64,000 nucleotides of DNA from Hermetia illucens (GCF_905115235.1 NC_051851.1:131762725-131826724); one strand, 5' to 3'; positions 35,455 to 47,065 are shown, counted from the first letter of the stretch. Notes: generated by a model not told the origin, from the letters alone. A program made the numbers and translations.

Positions 35455-35835
35455 TCAACATCATCATCAACGGCGCAACAACCGGTATTCGGTCTAGGCC
35501 TGCCTTAATAAGGAACTTCAGACATCCCGGTTTTGCGCCGATGTCCACCAATTCGATATCCCTAAAAGCTATCTGGCGTCCTGGCCTACGACATCGCTCC
35601 ATCTTAGGTAAGGTGTGCCTTGTCTTCTTTTTCTATCATAGATATTGCCCTTATAGACTTTCCGGGTAGGATCATCCTCATCCATACGGATTAAGTGATC
35701 CGCCCACCGTAATCTATTGAGCCGGATTTTATCCACAACCTGACGGTCATGGTATCGTTCATAGATTTCATCGTTATGTACGCAACGGAATCATCCATCC
35801 TACTCAAGTCTCCGAGGAATACATGAGGACTGGTA
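35455..35835 (-). mobile_element. RTE-A LINE 3' end
   Basis: Matches the 3' portion of the copy at 4745-5160 (shared CGGTCTAGG, CCTTAATAAGGAACT, CCCACCGTAA). In minus orientation it ends in a GATGATGATG-type tail (CATCATCATCA at 35457). Severely 5'-truncated. Confidence 0.7.
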
Positions 35836-35897
35836 CAGCTAATCAGCAAAGGAACAGGATCAGGTCATTTTCCAAAGACAAAGAAAATTACCTCCTC

Positions 35898-36234
35898 TAT
35901 CATCATCATCATCAACGGCACAACGACCTATATCCTGTCTAGGCCTGACTTAATAAGGAACTCCACGCATCGCGTTTTTGCAACGAGGTCTACCAATTCC
36001 ATATCCCTAAAAGCTGTTTGGCGTCCATCTCAGGCAGGGTCTGCTGTCTTCTTTTTTACCATAGATATTGCCCTTATAGACTTTTCAGCAGGATCATCCT
36101 CACCCATGCGGATTAAGTGACCCGCCCATCGCAACTTACTGAGCCGAATGTTTTCCACAACTTCACGGTCATGGTATTGCTCATAGACTTCATGGATATG
36201 TAGGCTACGGAATCGTCCATCCTCAAGCAAAAAG
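35898..36234 (-). mobile_element. RTE-A LINE 3' end, second fragment
   Basis: Another 5'-truncated RTE-A 3' end with tail repeat CATCATCATCATCA at about 35899. Minus-strand RLSKLRWAGHLIRMGEDDPA is the conserved C-terminal block. Fused at 36234 to R1-like RT. Confidence 0.7.
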
Positions 36235-36490
36235 TTCCTCCTCTAGGTAAGCGTTAAATGCCACGTGCAGCAAATCTGGCCTTTGGCGGAACACTAGTTT
36301 GTAAACATCCGAGATACGATGAGGACCTGGGACCCTTTTATTTTCCATGGTGTTAATTGCGTCTTCGAGCTCTTGCATTGTGGAAGATGGTAGGACTTCC
36401 GCGCTGTTTAAATCAACCCATAGGGGATGTCTGGGGAATAATGCTCGAACAATGTGGCCCGTCTATCAGCATCAATTTTCGAGGGACAAG
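36235..36490 (-). mobile_element. R1/Jockey-like RT N-terminal fragment
   Basis: The minus strand encodes MQELEDAINTMENKRVPGPH and DVYKLVFRQRPDLLHVAFNA, the start of an RT domain. It is joined directly to the RTE-A 3' end. Confidence 0.55.
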
Positions 36491-36649
36491 TTTATAGCCA
36501 ACTACGAGCCCTGGTTCTGCCAGCCGCGAGCTTTGCTTCTATTTATCGCATTGTGAGTCTCCTGTTTGCTCATCTATACTATACTACTCGTATCTCTAGT
36601 GCATGTTAATTTTAACCAGTGCATGTTAATTTTTTGGACGCAGTCTCAA

Positions 36650-37130
36650 ACCCCTATGTTTTCGCCAAACGCACCACTATCCTTGCAGAGAACGCAATTT
36701 TCGCTGGTTTTGACTAGATGACTTACCTGACCGCATCTGCGGTCTGCTACAATTCTGTCAACTCCCTTTCAAGTTGCCAACATGTGTCCATAATCCCGAC
36801 ACCTGTAACACTTGGTGGGGGTTATCCTGATTGGTACGCTACAAACTACTTATCCCATTTTGATTTTCCGATTTTCCCGCTTATAAGAATTTTCCACTGG
36901 TGTTGCGGTGATTTCCATCACGGCGAATGTTTGGCCGCGAGCATTCACAGAAGTGATACCTACCCGGGCATTTTCTCCGGATACTCACGCTTCCTGGGCT
37001 TCTCCACTTCGACCTTTTCTGTGAGGCAGTCAAGATCTCGGAACAATTAAGAACCCGTGAGGTGTTGCCTACAAGGTTGTAATGAATAAGATTCGTGACT
37101 AGAAATCGCCCCAACTACCGCGCCCCCGAC
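36650..37130 (-). mobile_element. R1-like ORF1 zinc-knuckle fragment
   Basis: The minus strand reads KCYRCRDYGHMLAT near 36780-36820, then VDRIVADRRCGQV, a CCHC knuckle followed by a partial second. A basic frame upstream (36881-37114) is probably the rest of ORF1. Weak but consistent with other R1-like pieces here. Confidence 0.5.
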
Positions 37131-37399
37131 CCCTGTTCAACATAATTGCAATTATTTTCCTAAAACATAGAGAAAGTGGACCCCAGCGCAGCAGAACGTC
37201 TTCTCGAACCTTTTACAGAGAGGGACTACGAGAGAACTATGGAGGAATTGGGAATAACAAAACTCCGAAACTGGGATTGCGAACAAAACCTTGATATTGG
37301 CTTCTAAAACTAGGTCAGTCAACATCATTTATAAGCACATTTGAATTATGCACATGGGCGAATTGGGAATAATAAGGCTCTGGTATTTTCATTCCGAAC

Positions 37400-38290
37400 A
37401 AAGCCTTGAGATCGACCTCTAAAATCCGGGACACGCGAGTGTTTCACGTCCAGTAGAAGAGGTAGAGGCTCTGGCTCTGCTACTGCCCCAGAAGCCACCA
37501 GGGGTACCGTTTTCACATCACCCTGTCTTTCTTCTAAATACTATGGGGATGATATTGAAGAGCGTGATGTACAACGTTGATTCGTTCGTCGAGATCGCAG
37601 ACGGTCTATCGGAGCCACGGTACGGGTTTGCGTGAGTCCACACTACCGTCGATACGATAGCAACAGTCATGGATCTGACTCGGTTGGTGTTGACCGCTAG
37701 TAAGTGCCGTGCAGCGGTGACGCTAAATGCCAGGAATGCTTTCAGTTCAGTCAGGTGTTAGATTACGGGCACCTTATCTAAGCAAAGTGCCTCTGGTTAC
37801 TTAGCCTGGACTTGTCTGTTACGAAACGGATGATGACCCGAAAGAATAAGGGTACTGTGTTGGGGCGTCTTTTTTGGAACATAATGTATGATAGACTGTG
37901 CCAGAGTAGGCAACGTCGACTGGTTTCGTAGATGACCCAGCGGTGATGGTAATTGCAAAGCGGCTCGAAAATGGAATCTTATAAAAGTGAAATCATTTAT
38001 TCCACAAAAGCATGGTTACCAATGACTAAACTAGCCCTCGGGGTAATAATCGAACTAAGTTGATCTTCAAAGGGCACTTGTACTATGCGTGGGAAAATGC
38101 ATAGAAATACATATTGTAATGGACCTATGAGAAATAGCATGATTAAACGACCATCCTGAGTGGCCGAAGACGGCCTAGAGAGAAGAGCTATCCCAGAAAC
38201 CTAAAAAGTTGGACAAATTGACCGTGAAGGCCCGCCCGCAAGGACTGAAACTCCATCAAAGTGTTCGGTTGACACGTTCTTGCGCGCCTC
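37400..38290 (+). mobile_element. R1-like RT fragment, strongly decayed
   Basis: Plus-strand frames in pieces: SEPRYGFA near 37610, ATVMDLTRLVLTASKCRAAV, LNARNAFSSVR near 37720, and KLALGVIIELS near 38030. These match the central RT and the LGV block of R1-like elements. Many frame breaks. Confidence 0.55.
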
Positions 38291-38879
38291 TTTGCTAGCC
38301 AGGTTCGGGAATGTGGAGGGGTCCTTTGAGTGCTTTGATCCCTCACATGTTATTAATACAAAATTAACGTGTCTATACCGTCGTTTTCAAACACATATTG
38401 GTAATTATAAAGTAGGAAAAATCGCCCGTCGATACAACATTGAAAACTATCCACCGCTAGCTCATAAAACTAATTTCCTGACTTTCCGACTACACCTCCA
38501 TGACATCTATCCCTTTGTTCGCCAACTTCCTTTCAGAATCCCAGCATTTTTCCACAATTTACCAAAAAAAAATCCACTCGAATCCACCTATTACGGGGAT
38601 GGAATGCATTTTGAAAAGAAAACCTACCTGATAACCAACCAATGCCCGTAGCTGAAATTCGGGAGACCAAGAAACCACTTCAAACTTACGCGATTGGACA
38701 ACTCCACTCTAAACGGCTCCAGCAAAAATAGTGAAATTTTTAAATCCCACCGGCCGTTGATCAGCTGTCCAGCCACGAACCGGTTCACATCTCACTGCGC
38801 TCGCCTTGAACTCGACTGAACTCCGAGAGTTCATGTTACAGCAACATGCGCGTGCGTCTACGGATCATCTTATAATGCA
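38291..38879. other. Unassigned spacer
   Basis: A 123-codon frame (38280-38651, non-ATG start) overlaps here but has no recognised domain. Nothing else seen. Confidence 0.3.
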
Positions 38880-39420
38880 ATGCATTCAATAATGTGCAAT
38901 GTGCGGCGAAAGTAAGGGTAATTGCACATTATGGAATGGATAATTTGAGCAAATTAATTCAGAAAAAGGCGAATGAGATTCCGTTCCCGTCGCGAAGCCG
39001 CGGTCACTACAATATATACATACAAAGCGGAGTCAGCCAGGGTTGCATCTTGATCGATATTTTTTCATGTATGGCGCTCTGCATTCTTCCTTGTCCTAAG
39101 AGCGTGGAGGGTTTCAACGGACAATGAGATTTTTCCTCAAACATCTCCAAAATGTTTATCCCATCTTTTCGTTTTCTCAGTAAGCCATGGACGTTGTCCA
39201 GATGGCTTTGTATTTGGAGAATGCTGTTGGCAAAAACAAAGCCAAGGTTCTCAGTCCGATGGGTCATCGTCCTCTTGCTATTTACATTAATGGCCAGAAC
39301 ATCGCAGGCATTGATCAATGTGTATATCTATAATCTGTCATTTCTGCCGAACTTGGTCGTAATTTATATCAAAATATTTATGTATGTATGTTAAGGCGGT
39401 ATTTATTTCAATTTAAATCC
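38880..39420 (+). mobile_element. RTE-C LINE fragment
   Basis: Plus-strand pieces: CAAKVRVIAHYGMDNLSKLI, YIQSGVSQGCILIDIFS (an SGVRQGCILSP-type RT box) near 39020, and AIYINGQNIAGIDQCVYL-like sequence near 39280. This matches the C-terminal half of the family at 25.5-27.0 kb. A deletion removes the YADD box. Confidence 0.6.
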
Positions 39421-39634
39421 AAAATGTGAACACTTAGGAGTTTTGTTTCTACAAACCCTTTAGATGTAGAGTTCAGAATCCTGTTAAGAAGTTTAACTCT
39501 GTGTCAATATTTCATTAACTTTTACCTTCTTATGTATTTTTCAGATAATTCCATCGATTTAATATCCGTTTTACGTAAAAGCTTTACGGTTTACATATGT
39601 AAATTAACCCTTTATGACTTCCATTTTTGAGTCC

Positions 39635-39764
39635 TGAAACAATTTCCTAAGATAGGAAAATCGATGCAGGACTATAATTCAGCGTCCAGGTTAGTCCTTG
39701 GGCATCATTTGAAAAGTTTAAAAATAGTAGTGTTTGGTTGTTACCAAATTATAGGCTACACCTT
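39635..39764 (+). promoter_or_regulatory. Subgroup B upstream block of OR-5
   Basis: Aligns with 32180-32308 and contains AAAATCGATGCAGG at about 39657 and CAAATTATAGGCTACACCT at 39746-39764. The core starts 93 bases before the ATG, against 94 in OR-4. Confidence 0.5.
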
Positions 39765-39838
39765 TGAAAAAGCGTCAAGAGTTGGAAGAACCGCCAGTTC
39801 GACGTAATTTCAAGAACAGTTTGTTTGTATCTAATCAA

Positions 39839-41091
39839 ATGACGGGCAAAGTGGTCTTTTCGAAGAAAGTCGTGAGTAGTGATGCTTTCAAGTTTCACTT
39901 TAAGTTATGGCGAATCCTTGGAGTCTATCCCATAAATGGTTGCACTGTTTTGTATGTAGTGGTGATTATTCTGGGTGCTAGCCTTCCGTTCGGTATGACT
40001 ATTTCATTGTTCTTCACGGACGGTTTGAAGAATATCTTGTCTAATCTTTCACTGAATATTACTTTTGTCGTATGCAATTTAAAATACTTCAACATCTTGA
40101 ATCGGAGGCAAAATATACTGGATGTGAATGAATGGACTCAACAACTGGATGCTCGTGCCAATTCTCTAGAAGAACAAGAGCACCTCCGTTCGGCAGTCCG
40201 TTTATCTCATAAAATGGTCTATCTGACGTGTGGCGTATTTACTAGTGTGATTATATCAGGTGAACTTGTGGCACTCGTTTCAAATGGAGAAAAGCTGATG
40301 TGCCCTGGGTGGTACCCTTTCGACTGGCAGCATGACACGTTAAATTATATTATCGTTCATGGGCATCAGATAGTCTCCCTAGCGATAAATATACTTCAAA
40401 ATGCAACAAACGACACTTTTCCCCCCGTCTATATGCATATACTGTCGAGCCATATGAAAACTTTGAATATTCGGATCAGTAGATTGGGCACTAATTCAAC
40501 TGAATCCAGAAAAGATGTAAGTAAGGAACTTCTACAATGTATCAAGGATCAACAGATGTTAGTTGAGTGAGTTCACATCCAAATGCCTCTGAAGGATCTG
40601 CGCCTTAATGAACAAAATTTAGATATTTCCAGATGGTCCGAAAAGTCACCTCCTCTGTAATTTTCCTTCAATTCTTTACCACTGGGGTGGAAGCCTGCAT
40701 CACTGGAGTTTGCTTACTTTTTGCCCAGGGCAACTTACTCGAAATAGCGTATCTTGGACAATACTTTTTGGCTGTTATTATGGAAATATTTCTTTACTGC
40801 TATTTTGGAAATGATCTTGTTTACGAGAGCCACCGAATGACTGATGCTATTTATTCATGCAATTGGATGGATCAAGGTAGAAGTTTTAAGAAAATTCTAA
40901 TAATATTTATGCAATCAACACAGAAAAGTATGACGATTATGGCTGGAGGATTCTTTCCTGTTAATTTATCGGCTTTCGTTTCGGTGAGGAACTCATTTAA
41001 GTGCATTTATCTGAAATTTCCCAATCGATTTTTGTTTCAGGTTCTCAGAGGCTCGTATTCACTATTCGCTGTCCTCATGCGTATGACATAA
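39839..41091 (+). CDS. Odorant receptor OR-5 (7tm_6), three exons, 379 aa
   Basis: Exons 39839-40566, 40623-40983 and 41041-41091; introns 56 and 57 bases with GTGAGT and GTGAGG donors. A second AG lies 9 bases inside exon 2, but the first AG (40621-40622) keeps the family frame (EYFQMVRKVTSS). The first ATG in the open frame is 39839 (MTGKVVFSKKVVSSDAF). Seven hydrophobic segments, CPGWYPFDW (G instead of A), ends GSYSLFAVLMRMT. Exon 2 can read through intron 2 in the same frame to the true stop, since the 57-base intron has no in-frame stop: retention would add 19 residues. Sister gene to OR-4. Function from family. Confidence 0.93.
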
Positions 41092-41094
41092 GAA

Positions 41095-41599
41095 AATGTC
41101 TCCGCATTAAAATTAGATCCACTAATCTACGCAACTGCACCAACATTTCACGGTTACTTCAAAGATATTTTGAAATTACATACATAAAAGCACATATGGT
41201 TTATGATACCTACTATTAGGAAAAATATTTCGAAAAGCAAATGTATAAACACATTCAACAGCAACTGGAAGATTGACTTCTTCATTAGAAGGAAAAAAAG
41301 AGATTAATTATAATTTCCACGAAATAAAGAAAAACAAGCGATTATTGTTACATAGTCAATGTTTCATTATGGAGAGAGTTTTAGACATAAATTAGTATTA
41401 GCCGCTACCGTCATCAAGCAACCATGGCTTGTTTCTGGGGACATCAGGGTTTTAAACTTCATGCACGCTAATTTATGATATGCTAACGAAAGCCCTCCGC
41501 TCTTATATGTGAGTATCGAATGACCTCCAAGATATCCTCGTGAGTGATTTGAATGGTAACGATAATACAACGGTCAAATTAGTCATCTAAAGCCGATTG
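41095..41599. other. Spacer downstream of OR-5
   Basis: AT-rich; nothing recognised. A short A-rich stretch with AATAAAG near 41323 could serve as a polyadenylation signal but is over 200 bases from the stop. Confidence 0.3.
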
Positions 41600-43829
41600 A
41601 ATAACTTAAATATGCCAAGAGTAATAATCACGCACCATCATGGGGCGGAACAGAACAGAGCTCATCAAAGCATTCCCTCTTGCTCCGTTGGATGGCGAGC
41701 TTAAGATTTTTGCGGGCTTCCTTATAGGCGCGCTCGTTTTGCCCTTGACAGATTCTGCCTACCGCGCTCTAAGCCGCTCTTCTGGCTCAGTGGCAAGCTG
41801 ATCGAAGGCTGGCCAGTTCAGGATTCCACCAGTATTTTGGTCTTCTACTAGGGAATGAGCACCTCCTAGGCGTGGACGCGTCACACGCTTTGGCGATGTA
41901 TTGGGCCACATGGACAGCTCTTTATTAGGTTGGTCTACCCACAGCTCTATGAATGTCTGCTCATCCAAAGTTTAGCAGACCAGCCTGACATCATTCTCAA
42001 TTTCGGGCATGATGGTCTTCTGTCCGATGACTCCATCCACAGCCCAAAAGAAGATTGCCTGGTGATCGCTGTGGGTGTAGTTCTTGCCGACGCACCAGGG
42101 CATACCACGTGCCAATGCAGGGCTGGCAAAAGTTAGGTCTACAATTCATGGCAGACCCCCCTTTCTGAAAGGTGTTTACATAACCTTCGTTATTGGAAAA
42201 TTGGCCAAAATTATATTCAACTACGCAAAAGCGTCTAATAGACTGCTACTCCACTCACAGGTGCAAACATGAAAACCACCAGCAATCACCTTTGGACCCT
42301 TGGGTCGAGAACAAGACTGTCAAGCATTTCTTCGAATTCGGACAATGTCAGACTTGGTGGGAAGTAACAGCTGTACACATATACCCCCCTTATTTCCGCC
42401 CACACAAAGCCGCTGGCTGTCTGACTCCCAGTACATTTTATGGCTTGTCGACCCCAGTGGAATCTGTAACCCATATGCCACCGTGACGATTTCTATAGGT
42501 GGTCTGCTCGAGTAAATTCTGAGCAATCCTGCATTGATTTAGGTTTATTTGAATGTTTTCATTGAAGTCAGCGCCTTCCTAAATTCCGGGCATTTAACAC
42601 TTCCAGCAATATGGCACAATGTGCATTTAGGGTCCCCATTGCAGTCTTTGGCAATATGGCCTTTCCGCCACCCCTAAAACTTGAAGCACTTCTTTAAAGA
42701 AATCTGCTCTCTCAGACGGCAAACAACCCATCCGATTCAAACCTTCCCGGCCGCCAATAATTTCTGCGCTACGTCCACAGGTAATCGCAGTGTGGTCGTT
42801 TGAGTATTGCCATATGCTTTCGACAAGCTTACAATGGACTTCTCGGCAAATTCCTCCAACTTGAACTGTTTCATCAAGACAATGCAAATTTCTCCTTTGG
42901 TTGTCACTTCATCGAGATCCTTGCACTGTATGTAGACTTTTTTTTTGGGTCCGTACTGTGGCATTCTCCTCAAGTGAATTCTTAACCTGAGTTCGGAAGT
43001 CATCAGTTTTCCCAAGCTGGATTTTTTCTATTCACACATGAGGACACCCTTCTGGATCCTTCGAATCTTGCTAAGATTTCCGCCTAGATCTTTTAGGTCG
43101 GGATCAGCTTTGACCTTTTCAGTATCCCCACGCGGGAAAAACTTCCCTTGCTGGAGAGTACAATTGCTTCTGGGCAAATTCGCACTTTTGCCTTTTTCTT
43201 CGCCTTTTTATTAACAACCTTGATCCATCCACCGTTTTCATTCCCCTTGGATTTTGCTGATTCGATTACCAGAGCTCGCACTTAGGGGACCTGCTTTCTC
43301 TCTTCGGTGCATTTATTTCCATTTTTCGGAACTATTTGTAAGGCATTTTTCCTTTTAGACGCCTGCTGATTTTCCAGAGGATCCACAACTTTTTCCCGAA
43401 CTGTCTTGTTTGGTGGCAGGTTGATTGCAATACAATAAGGTGGGGAATTTCGTTCCTCCTGCTGTGATTTGTTGTGGACCACTCTAATAGCTCTCACCAT
43501 ATTTTTTATGCTTTGGTGCACATTGTGCTTATCTTTGATGAACTCAGACAGCTCAACTATTTTTGCACCAAGCTGTGTGAAGGGTACTCCCTCTGCATCA
43601 GGGCTCTACTTGCCATAAGTCCTAATCGGGTTACTACTTTTAAATAGTCCTTCCTATTTGGCGTTCATTGACTTTCCTTCCGTTATACCTTTTTTAATGT
43701 TTAGTATTGACGAACTTCTTCTGAAACAGTCCTTTTCCTGGTCCTGGAGTACCTCCAGTTGTTGCTCCTCCTGTGCAGTCGGTGTTGTTGCTGTTTTTGT
43801 CGTCCAACGATCTGCTTTCAATTCCCTAT
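41600..43829 (-). mobile_element. R1-like LINE: ORF1 and start of ORF2, decayed
   Basis: Minus strand, 5' to 3': basic lysine-rich ORF1 (KKAKKKAKVRICPEAIV near 43190), ADPDLKDLGGNLSKIRRIQK near 43060, EKSIVSLSKAYGNTQTTTLR and KLLAAGK near 42800, a zinc-knuckle region (LKKCFK, GHIAKDCNGDPKCTLCHIAG near 42640), then endonuclease remnants (YSCYFPPSLTLSEFEEMLDS near 42350) and the linker with NERAYKEARKNLKLAIQRSK near 41720. RT is missing. Frames broken in many places. R1 clade is inferred from the ORF1 layout. Confidence 0.7.
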
Positions 43830-43886
43830 CCGGCTGTCCGGCTGTCCGTCTGTCCGTCTGTCTGTCTGTCCGTCTGTTCGTTTTTT
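43830..43886 (+). repeat. CTGTC/CCGT simple repeat
   Basis: Imperfect run of CTGTCCG and CTGTCTG units followed by a T run. Confidence 0.75.
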
Positions 43887-43904
43887 TTGTTGTTAAGGAG
43901 GTGG

Positions 43905-44760
43905 AAATCTCCAAAAGACTCTGGCCTGGACAAGTCAGAGGATGGGATTTTTACCCACTAAAGCCAACGACCCTTTTCTCACTGGTCACATCGCTGTTGC
44001 CATCTGCTTATGGCTCTCCCCTTGAGCTTTTTTCACCTTCGACAAATGAAAGATGGACCTGGTGTTATATATGTTCATCATCTCGGTTGCCAGAATGTCA
44101 ACCGGGATCAGTCCTGAAATGACGAACGCTACATCCTCAAGGCTGTTATTCTGAAGATCGCAATGAGTTTAGGCGCATTACCTAAAACATGGAGCGCTTT
44201 TCCCCAAACTGGACTACATGGAACAAAGTATAATTCACCACCCCGGCTATAAGCAGCCTGCAAGTATGCCGCAGCTCTCCTACGTTCGGCACCAACCTTG
44301 CCTTGTCGAATCTGCCCCCCACATCATCGTCAAAGTTTCTGCACGGTTCACTAATGAACGGAATCTCCATTGCGGATTCATAAGTGGCCTCCGCTAGCAA
44401 ATCTTGTATTAACCTCATTTTTTCACACACAGCATTTAACGGCTTCCTAAATTTCGCGTATTTACCACTTGCGGCAATATGCCAGTTATCGCGTCCCTCC
44501 TCTCCTTCGTATAAAACGGCTGCCTACCTACCTTAATAACTCGGACCATATTCTTGGCTTGTCCACGACCCAGGCGCTACAGTCTAGGGACATAGGCGCC
44601 CGGAAGCCCGCTTGCTCATGCCCAAAAGCAGCCGGTACTTTGGTTCCGAGCCCCTGCACCGTAACTTTAACCCTTCTCAATTCGTCCATGTTGGTTTCAT
44701 TTTCTGAGTATCTTTCCCATAGCTAGCAAACACTAGCCCATGCACAGTGAGAAAATAAAA
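43905..44760 (-). mobile_element. R1-like LINE with large internal deletion
   Basis: Minus strand: a frame at 44182-44430 begins with endonuclease N-terminal sequence (IQDLLAEATYESAMEIPFIS, EPCRNF) and passes directly into RT C-terminal sequence (ARLVPNVGELRHTCRLLIAG, VVNYTLF). Then come LIPVDILATEMMNIYNT near 44080 and a 3' tail with GGTTTTAGTGGGTAAAAA-like sequence and CCAGAGTCTTTTGGAG at 43905-43990. The same tail block is found at 47381-47460. Confidence 0.65.
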
Positions 44761-44849
44761 GTGGATCAGTACATATTCACACATCAGTCGGTATGCCCCT
44801 ATCCGCCACCTGGAATCGCGCTGGATAGGAGATCTGGCAGCCCCTCATA

Positions 44850-45150
44850 GGTCGGCCTGTCCGTCTGTCTGTATGTCGGTCTATCACAAGTATTTTTCTG
44901 GGAAACGGTTATAACGATTCGCACCGAATTTGTTGGAAAAGTCGGAACTATGAACGCGCACGCATACAGTTAGTTACATCATTCTACGTCGAACTTAAGG
45001 AAAGATCCCCATGTATGCAAAAGGAGAGGTACATTTTTTTCAAAAAATATAGTCATGTGGGGTATCCAATGAAAAGTCTGGATTGATACTTTGCAAAGCC
45101 GGCCTTATTTTTGACATTTCTTGGAAAGGTGAGGATTGCGGCTCTTTTTA
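44850..45150 (+). repeat. Dispersed repeat Y, copy 3
   Basis: Starts CTGTCCGTCTGTCTGTATGT, then AAACGGTTATAACGATTCGC, CCGAATTTGTTGGAAAAGTC, GGGGTATCCAATGAAAAGTC and a TTTTTGACATTTCTTGGAAAG block. Matches the reverse complement of 24346-24665. Confidence 0.6.
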
Positions 45151-45729
45151 TCAACATTTGTATTTTGTACTTTTTTTTTCGTTTAAAGCATGATATCTAA
45201 ACGAAAGTGCATAATAAAAGATAAAAACGGACAACTCCAAACCGAATCGATATCTTAATAGCGAATAGAGAACTGTAAAATAGTCCTCAAATTCGTTCTA
45301 TCCCTTATAGCATTAGATATCGTCTTTTAAACTGAGACTCGAAGAAAGACATTACAATTCCCGAAACAAAATAGATCTAACTGTATGTGAAGCACTCTAT
45401 GTAATGCACATCCTGATTTGTAGTTTTCCTCGGGAATAAAAGTAGATTTTGCCACACTAGTCCCTTCACGTGGCAACCAACTTTTGCTGTCTTCTCACTC
45501 ATTTATTTATATATTATATCTAGCTCCACTCATGGAAATTTTATCACAAACGAAGCTAGGAACTCTTTAAAAGCAAACACAATATTAGGAATTCGATTCG
45601 TTCGGAAAATTACAATCCCCGTTTCACGTTTAGAATCCCAGCTATTATTAATCTATCAAAATCTATCTATGGCACTACTTTACACTCAAAAATCCATCTC
45701 CATACTTAAAATATAAATAATTCAGTCAC
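45151..45729. other. Spacer upstream of OR-6
   Basis: AT-rich with nothing recognised. CTAATCATAA at 45730-45739 is a weak counterpart of the subgroup B upstream element, 85 bases before the aligned ATG. Confidence 0.3.
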
Positions 45730-45814
45730 CTAATCATAAACTCGGAGCTGTTCAGACATGAAATTAGTTCTTGGTCAATGGAATTTCAAAAGCAGTTTGA
45801 TTGAATCCCCACAA

Positions 45815-47065
45815 ATGTCGGGTAAAGTGCCGACCCCTAGAAAAGTTGTTAGCAGTAATGTTTTCAAATTTCACTTTACATTTTGGCGAATTCTTGGGGT
45901 TTTGCCCATCAATAGTTGTAGCATTTTATTTTCGGTGATAATTATTCTGAGTTCCAGCCTCCCTCTTGGTATGACGATTCTAGTTTTCTCCTTAGATAAT
46001 CTGAAAGATATCATGTCAAATCTCGCGGTCAACATCACTGCTATCGCAATCAATTTGAAATTTCTGAATATTTTCCTTCGACGACGAAAAATTGTGGATA
46101 TCAACATTTGGGTTCACCAATTGGACACCCGCGCCAATTCTGTCGAAGAGCAGGAGTGCCTCCGCTCGGCCGTTCGAAGAGCGCACAAAATATTTTATTT
46201 GACTTTGGTCCTCTTCGCTGGTGCAGTTGCTTTAGGTGAACTCTTGGCCTTACTCTCGAACGGAGAGCGCCTAATGGGCCCGGCGTGGTATCCTTTCGAC
46301 TGGCGGAATTGCAACCTAGCATTTTTAATTGTCCACATGCATCAAATAGTAGTACTTTCATTATACATCCTTCAGAATGTATCAAACGATACTTTCCCAG
46401 CAGTCTATGTCATCATTTTGTCAAGCCATGTGGAAACTTTGAATATTCGAATCAGAAGGTTGGGTGTGAACTCCGCGAACTCCCAAAATTTTGGTAACGA
46501 ATTAATACAATGCATCAAGGATCAACAAATGTTAGTCAGGTGAGTTAACTCTTTCGAATCTAAACCCTTACAGAATTTAGACTAAAATCACCGAAATTTA
46601 GATATTTTTACAGAGTCCAAAAAGTTACTTCACCTGCAATTTTCCTTCAATTCTTTGTCACTGGAATGGAGGCCTGCTGTCTGCGTGTTCTATGTCAAAG
46701 GCAACTTTGTCGAGGTGGTATACTTCGTAGAATATTTTACGTGCATGATCCTGGAAGTGTTCCTTTATTGCTACTTTGGAAGTGAGCTTGTGTACCAGAC
46801 CCATCGTATGACTGATGCCATTTACTCATGCAATTGGATAGATCAAGATAGAAAGTTCAAAAAAATGCTGATAATGTTCATGCAATCCACACAGAAAAGT
46901 ATGACTATTATTGCTGGAGGATTTTTTACAGTCAATTTGGCAGCATTTGTCTCGGTGAGAATTATAATCTAGAACGCATTTCATAACAAAGCTTTAAATC
47001 CTTTCTTTTTTCAGGTTCTCAAAAGCTCATATTCTGTATTCGCTCTACTGATGCGGTTGACCTAA
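45815..47065 (+). pseudogene. Odorant receptor OR-6 with frameshift in exon 2
   Basis: Exons 45815-46539, 46602-46954 and 47015-47065; introns 62 and 60 bases with GTGAG donors. Exon 1 is 725 bases, one codon shorter than its relatives, near the end of the second inner loop. Exon 2 is 353 bases instead of 361: eight bases are missing after GCCTGC (46672-46677), where the other genes encode I-x-A. The frame shifts and reaches TGA at 46783-46785, so segments 6 and 7 are lost, although the downstream frame remains open and family-like (VCVFYVKGNF, NWIDQDRKFKKML, SSYSVFALLMRLT). The outer-loop motif is GPAWYPFDW. An in-frame ATG at 45758 would add 19 residues. Loss of function is likely unless the deletion is a sequence error. 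Confidence 0.85.

Noticed and set aside
38280-38651. 123-codon frame
   Set aside because: Non-ATG start, no recognised domain, between two LINE fragments.
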